The notes under the pieces: model-generated
What the model was told of the DNA's origin: nothing
What the model saw: the letters and a program-made list of their open reading frames with translations, nothing else
The model's database searches: none
In this document: positions 60,755 through 64,000 of the stretch, one piece after another
Layout: every line of letters begins with the position of its first letter
How positions within the stretch are numbered: the first letter of the stretch is position 1
NCBI GenBank assembly: GCA_001314545.1
Contig: LIHN01000004.1
Location: 1 to 64,000 of the forward strand
Reading direction: 5' to 3'
From: Bacteroidetes bacterium HLUCCA01
Lineage (GTDB): Bacteria > Bacteroidota > Rhodothermia > Balneolales > HLUCCA01
DNA: 64,000 nucleotides
Made by a program: the position numbers and the translations under genes

Positions 60755-61951
60755 ATGGTATCACAACGAGCTAATTCACTGGCTGCCTCGGAGACACTCA
60801 AAATTACGGCGCTGGCCAAGGAAATGAAACGTGCCGGCAAGCAGGTCATCTCCCTGAGTGCCGGTGAACCGGATTTCAAGACGCCGGACTATATCTGCGA
60901 GGCCGCCATTCAGGCCATCCGGGACGGACATCATGGCTACACGATGAACACCGGCACCCCCGAACTTCGCGAAGCTATAGCAAGTAAACTTAAGCGCGAC
61001 AATGCGCTGGATTACACACCCGAACAAATTATCGTGTCGAATGGTGCTAAGCAGTCGGTCGGGTTTACCCTGCTTGCAACGGTCAACAACGGTGACGAGG
61101 TGATCATCCCGGCTCCCTATTGGGTTTCCTATCCGGAGATGGTTAAACTGGCCGAGGGCATACCGGTCATCGTGAAGACCTCGTTCGAACATCAGTACAA
61201 GCTCACGCCGGAGCAACTGGAGTCGGCAATAACCGACAAAACCCGCGCCTTGATTCTTTGTTCGCCCTCCAACCCGACCGGGAGCTGCTATACGGCCGAT
61301 GAGCTCAAAGCCCTGGCCGCCGTCCTGCTAAAACATCCGAATATCTACGTCATTTCCGATGAGATTTATGAATACATCGTTTTTGATGATGAACATGTAA
61401 GTATTGGTCAGGCCGAGCCGGCCATTATGCCCCAATTGTTACTGATCAATGGCTTTTCCAAGGGTTTTGCCATGACCGGGTGGCGGCTGGGCTATCTGGC
61501 CGGTCCGTCTGATGTGGTCAAGGCCGTATCCAAAATTCAGAGTCAGGAGACCTCCGCGCCCTGCACCATATCGCAGATGGCCGGCGAGGCTGCCTACCGC
61601 GGATCACTGGATGCGGTAAACGCCATGCGCGATTCGTTCAAAAAACGTCGCGACTTTGTGGTTGACGCATTGAATGCCATCCCCGGGGTTGCCTGTTTCC
61701 GTCCCGGAGGAGCGTTTTATGTATTTCCGGAAATTTCGGCCTATCTGGGCACCAAAACGCCGGATGGACAGACTATAACCACGTCAACTGAGCTGGTTAT
61801 GTATCTGCTGGAGAACTTCGGTATTGCCACCGTACCGGGCGATGCCTTCGGTGAGCCGGGCGGCATCAGGCTCAGCTACGCTATTGCCATGGAAGACCTC
61901 CAAAAAGCCGTTGTGCAGCTGAAAGAAGGCTTGTTGTCACTGCAAAAGTAA
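60755..61951 (+). CDS. Class I pyridoxal-phosphate aminotransferase, aspartate type
   Basis: From ATG 60755 the 398-residue protein has ISLSAGEPDFKTPDYI at the N terminus, ILCSPSNPTGSCY, YVISDEIYEYIVFD and the PLP lysine in LINGFSKGFAMTGWRLGYL, then the C-terminal GIRLSYA. These are subgroup I-gamma aspartate aminotransferase features; prephenate use is possible. The upstream in-frame ATG at 60659 encodes an unlikely hydrophobic extension. The 252 bases between coaD and this gene show only GC-rich inverted patches (60524-60545) with no T-run. A strong hairpin terminator lies 54 bases after the stop. Confidence 0.93.
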   Translation: MVSQRANSLAASETLKITALAKEMKRAGKQVISLSAGEPDFKTPDYICEAAIQAIRDGHHGYTMNTGTPELREAIASKLKRDNALDYTPEQIIVSNGAKQSVGFTLLATVNNGDEVIIPAPYWVSYPEMVKLAEGIPVIVKTSFEHQYKLTPEQLESAITDKTRALILCSPSNPTGSCYTADELKALAAVLLKHPNIYVISDEIYEYIVFDDEHVSIGQAEPAIMPQLLLINGFSKGFAMTGWRLGYLAGPSDVVKAVSKIQSQETSAPCTISQMAGEAAYRGSLDAVNAMRDSFKKRRDFVVDALNAIPGVACFRPGGAFYVFPEISAYLGTKTPDGQTITTSTELVMYLLENFGIATVPGDAFGEPGGIRLSYAIAMEDLQKAVVQLKEGLLSLQK

Positions 61952-62005
61952 CTGCAGTTCATACAGTTAGGTTCAGGCTGCCTGCCAAAACACATCCGCA
62001 TCTAC

Positions 62006-62032
62006 AAAAATACCCCGATTTGGGGTATTTTT
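62006..62032. terminator. Rho-independent terminator after the aminotransferase gene
   Basis: AAAAATACCCC, five bases, GGGGTATTTTT: a perfect 11-bp stem whose outer A/T runs serve as U-tracts on either strand. It ends 10 bases before the next gene's ATG, so that gene's transcript must start within or downstream of the hairpin, or read through it. Confidence 0.9.
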
Positions 62033-62042
62033 GTCTGAGTAC

Positions 62043-62636
62043 ATGGAACAAAAACAAAAAGCATATCAGGAGGCCCTTGAACAGTTTCTGCTGTTGTGGG
62101 GGGAAATGGCACCGGCCTGGGGCATTAATAAAACTATGGCCCAGATCCACGCCCTGCTGTATGCCGAAGAAGATCCCATGGACACCGACACGATCATGGC
62201 CACCCTCGATATCAGTCGGGGAAATGCCAATATGAACCTGCGCAAGCTCATCGAATGGGGGCTTGTGAGCAAGCACCAGCAGCAGGGGAGTCGTAAAGAG
62301 TACTTCGCCGCGGAAAAAGATGTCTGGGTCATCGCTTCCATCATCATCCAGGAACGGCAGTACCGTGAACTCGTACCGGTTAAACAGCACCTTATTGAAT
62401 GCCTGCAGCTGCTGGAAGTAGAAGAAAACACGGATCAGTCGGGCGATGCCGACACGGCCGTGTTTCGTGAGCGCATCGAAGATTTTATCAAGGTACTGGA
62501 TCTGTTCGAAGAGTTTTCCGCGGCCCTGCTGCCCTATGTGGAAAGTAAAAAACTGGGCTCCCTGAAGACCCTGCTCAAACTGGCCAAGGCCCCGCGCAGG
62601 GTACTGGATTCGTTCAACAAAGACAAAAAATCATGA
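62043..62636 (+). CDS. GbsR/MarR-type transcriptional regulator
   Basis: The 197-residue protein has FLLLWGEMAPAWGINKTMAQIHALLYA, DTDTIMATLDISRGNANMNLRKLIEWGLVSK and GSRKEYFAAEKDVW, the winged-helix pattern of the GbsR branch of MarR regulators, and a C-terminal dimerisation helix pair. GbsR proteins often control osmoprotectant or efflux genes; the target here is unknown. An in-frame TTG at 62031 falls in the terminator stem, so 62043 is preferred. It overlaps the YraN gene by four bases. Confidence 0.87.
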   Translation: MEQKQKAYQEALEQFLLLWGEMAPAWGINKTMAQIHALLYAEEDPMDTDTIMATLDISRGNANMNLRKLIEWGLVSKHQQQGSRKEYFAAEKDVWVIASIIIQERQYRELVPVKQHLIECLQLLEVEENTDQSGDADTAVFRERIEDFIKVLDLFEEFSAALLPYVESKKLGSLKTLLKLAKAPRRVLDSFNKDKKS

Positions 62637-62998
62637 AATCTACGGTTGAAAAAGGTAAATGGGCCGAAGATCACGCCTGCCGGTTTCTGGAAGATTCAGG
62701 GTACAGAGTCCTGGACCGCAATTACCGCTTTATGAAGGCCGAGGTCGATATTGTTGCCTTCATCCCGAATGAAATTGTCTTTGTGGAGGTGCGTTCCCTG
62801 CAGAAAACGCTGTTTGGCCGACCGGAAGAAACCATCAGCGACAAGAAAAAGCAACTGCTGTACGAAGGTGCGGAGGCCTGGCTTTATGAGCGTAAAATGG
62901 ACGGAGCCCGGATCCGCTTTGACGTGATCAGTGTGATTGGTGATTATAACGACGAAAATCCTGAAATAGACCACTTCAAAAACGCTTTTTGGCTGTAG
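62633..62998 (+). CDS. YraN/UPF0102-family endonuclease-fold protein
   Basis: The 121-residue protein reads KGKWAEDHACRFLEDSGYRVLDRNYRFMKAEVDIVAFIPNEIVFVEVRS. This is the UPF0102 signature with the restriction-endonuclease-fold residues: E in WAEDHA, E-x-D in AEVDIVA and E-x-R in FVEVRS. The family has an unsettled function related to Holliday-junction-resolvase-like folds. It is coupled by ATGA to the GbsR-like gene. Confidence 0.92.
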   Translation: MKSTVEKGKWAEDHACRFLEDSGYRVLDRNYRFMKAEVDIVAFIPNEIVFVEVRSLQKTLFGRPEETISDKKKQLLYEGAEAWLYERKMDGARIRFDVISVIGDYNDENPEIDHFKNAFWL

Positions 62999-63054
62999 GA
63001 TGGTAGATTAACAGTATCAGAACACCTATTTTGAGAAATTAACCTCACCCGCCT

Positions 63055-63360
63055 ATGCTGAAAATGAATCCGGTCTGGAATCCGCTGCGCTGGAAAAAAT
63101 CGTTTCTTGTGTCCATGCTTGCCTTTTTTCTGGTGATCTGGTTCGGCTTTTTCGATACCTACAGTGTGTGGACCCGTATTCAGCTGGAGCGTGAAAAACG
63201 AAGCCTTTTACAAAAAACCGAACAACTGGTGCATGATACCGCCTTACTCAGGGAGCGTATTGAGGCCCTCGAAAATGATCCGGCCCTGCTGGAACGCATC
63301 GCACGGGAAGAGTATGGCATGCGAAAACCGGGTGAAACCATATACCGCATCCGGGAATAA
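63055..63360 (+). CDS. DivIC/FtsB-type septum formation protein
   Basis: The 101-residue protein has a single membrane helix (FLVSMLAFFLVIWFGFF) followed by a periplasmic coiled coil (QLEREKRSLLQKTEQLVHDTALLRERIEALEN) and the conserved end DPALLERIAREEYGMRKPGETIYRI, which is the DivIC/FtsB signature. It would bridge FtsL and FtsQ in the divisome. It stands between YraN and the ROK kinase with gaps of 56 and 23 bases. Confidence 0.9.
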   Translation: MLKMNPVWNPLRWKKSFLVSMLAFFLVIWFGFFDTYSVWTRIQLEREKRSLLQKTEQLVHDTALLRERIEALENDPALLERIAREEYGMRKPGETIYRIRE

Positions 63361-63383
63361 ATAACCTATTAGCCTGTACAACT

Positions 63384-64000
63384 ATGGTAACTATTGGAAT
63401 TGATCTGGGGGGAACCAACATCAAAGGCGCCCTGATTGACAGCAAGCTGGGCATACTTTACTCATTTTCTATTGAAACGGAGGCCGACCAGGGTAAGGAT
63501 CACGTTATTGGTCGTGTTGCCGAAGCCATTCAGATGGCCAAGGCAAAAGCCGAGGGTGAAATTTACGGCGTGGGAATCGGCTCGCCCGGCGTCATCTCCT
63601 ACGACCGTACCACCGTATCGGTGCCGCCCAACTTCCCGGGGTGGGAAAAAGAAAACCTCGCCGAAATTCTCCGGGAAAAAACGGAGCTTGACTGCTTCGT
63701 AGACAACGATGCCAACCTAATGGCCCTGGGGTCATCCCGTTTCGGGATAGGCAAACAGTTCGACAGTTTCATCATGATTACCCTGGGTACGGGTGTGGGC
63801 GGAGGTATCATTTATCAGCGCAAACTGTACCGGGGTGTTACCGGAGGAGCTGCTGAACTGGGGCATGTCATTATTGATACCAACGGCCCAGATTCACTGA
63901 GTCCGGCGCGGGGGGGCATCGAGGCCTATCTGGGTCAGCGCTTTCTGAGCCGGCTGGCCTGGGAGGAGATTCGCAAACGCACTGACAACCCCCTGTATGA
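63384..64000 (+). CDS. ROK-family sugar kinase (glucokinase-like), 5' part
   Basis: The frame from ATG 63384 is open to the window edge (205 codons). It begins VTIGIDLGGTNIKGALID, the ROK phosphate-1 motif, and has GVGIGSPGVIS, CFVDNDANLMALG (catalytic Asp in D-N-D-A-N) and MITLGTGVGGGIIY. Next, ELGHVIIDTNGPDSLSPARG-GIEAYLG occupies the place of the ROK zinc motif, but none of its usual cysteines is present, only the His. The C terminus is outside the window. Sugar specificity is undetermined. Confidence 0.9.
   Translation, partial: MVTIGIDLGGTNIKGALIDSKLGILYSFSIETEADQGKDHVIGRVAEAIQMAKAKAEGEIYGVGIGSPGVISYDRTTVSVPPNFPGWEKENLAEILREKTELDCFVDNDANLMALGSSRFGIGKQFDSFIMITLGTGVGGGIIYQRKLYRGVTGGAAELGHVIIDTNGPDSLSPARGGIEAYLGQRFLSRLAWEEIRKRTDNPLY

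Noticed and set aside
1-64000. tRNA, rRNA or other structured RNA genes
   Set aside because: Reading for T-loop signatures (GTTCRANYC) with matching acceptor stems gave no convincing candidate; a covariance-model search would be needed to be certain.

Overview
The window is a stretch of chromosome from a bacterium of the Bacteroidota/Rhodothermota/Balneolota (FCB) assemblage, most like a Balneolota- or Rhodothermota-type organism. This rests on type IX secretion (T9SS) C-terminal sorting domains on three large secreted proteins, a PorX-type PglZ response regulator, a DUF3822-like gene beside rsmD and coaD, TAnnTTTG-type promoter boxes, very few Shine-Dalgarno sequences and moderately high GC. 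The species cannot be named from the sequence alone.

Region 1 (1-11786) is a complete type I-E CRISPR-Cas locus on the + strand: cas3, cse1, cse2, cas7e, cas5e, cas6e, cas1e, cas2e, an AT-rich leader and an array of 40 near-identical repeats with 39 spacers. Only the last base of the repeat varies, as expected where that base comes from the PAM. On the left it abuts the 3' end of an IS30-type transposase and the C-terminal stub of a DnaQ-like exonuclease. On the right it abuts the stub of an AraC-type regulator. Truncated genes on both sides suggest the locus, or its flanks, moved by recombination.

Region 2 (about 11800-23200) is accessory in character: a phytoene-desaturase-like oxidoreductase with a low-complexity N terminus, a RHH/MazF-like toxin-antitoxin pair, a FAD-dependent dehydrogenase, an AAA/DUF4143 ATPase, a two-gene surface-polymer module (LicC-like cytidylyltransferase and CDP-polyol phosphotransferase), a secreted M14 peptidase, and repeat-rich intergenic DNA.

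Region 3 (about 23400-64000) is mostly core genome: Ppx/GppA, a T9SS-sorted subtilisin, an RlmL-like methyltransferase, panD-panC, a 2-oxoacid dehydrogenase E2, two histidine kinases, AMP nucleosidase, RadC, ArgRS, two tandem T9SS-sorted metalloproteases, TrhO-RluA, a ComEA-like protein, PorX-TsaE, thiamine pyrophosphokinase with a Na+/solute symporter, NrnA-HtrA, the DUF3822-rsmD-coaD cluster, an aminotransferase, a GbsR-like regulator-YraN-DivIC run, and the start of a ROK kinase.

A recurring theme is short tandem or phased repetition. In genes the periods are multiples of three (45 bp in the subtilisin, 30 bp in a metalloprotease, 39 bp in RluA, 66 bp in the ComEA-like protein). Between genes or at gene ends they are not (5, 7, 8 and 10 bp). 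The subtilisin case is the most unusual: five DNA palindromes at an exact 45-bp pitch, separated by unrelated sequence. The other notable observation is a CRISPR spacer that reads as the HUH motif of a rolling-circle replication protein, pointing to Microviridae-like phages as targets.
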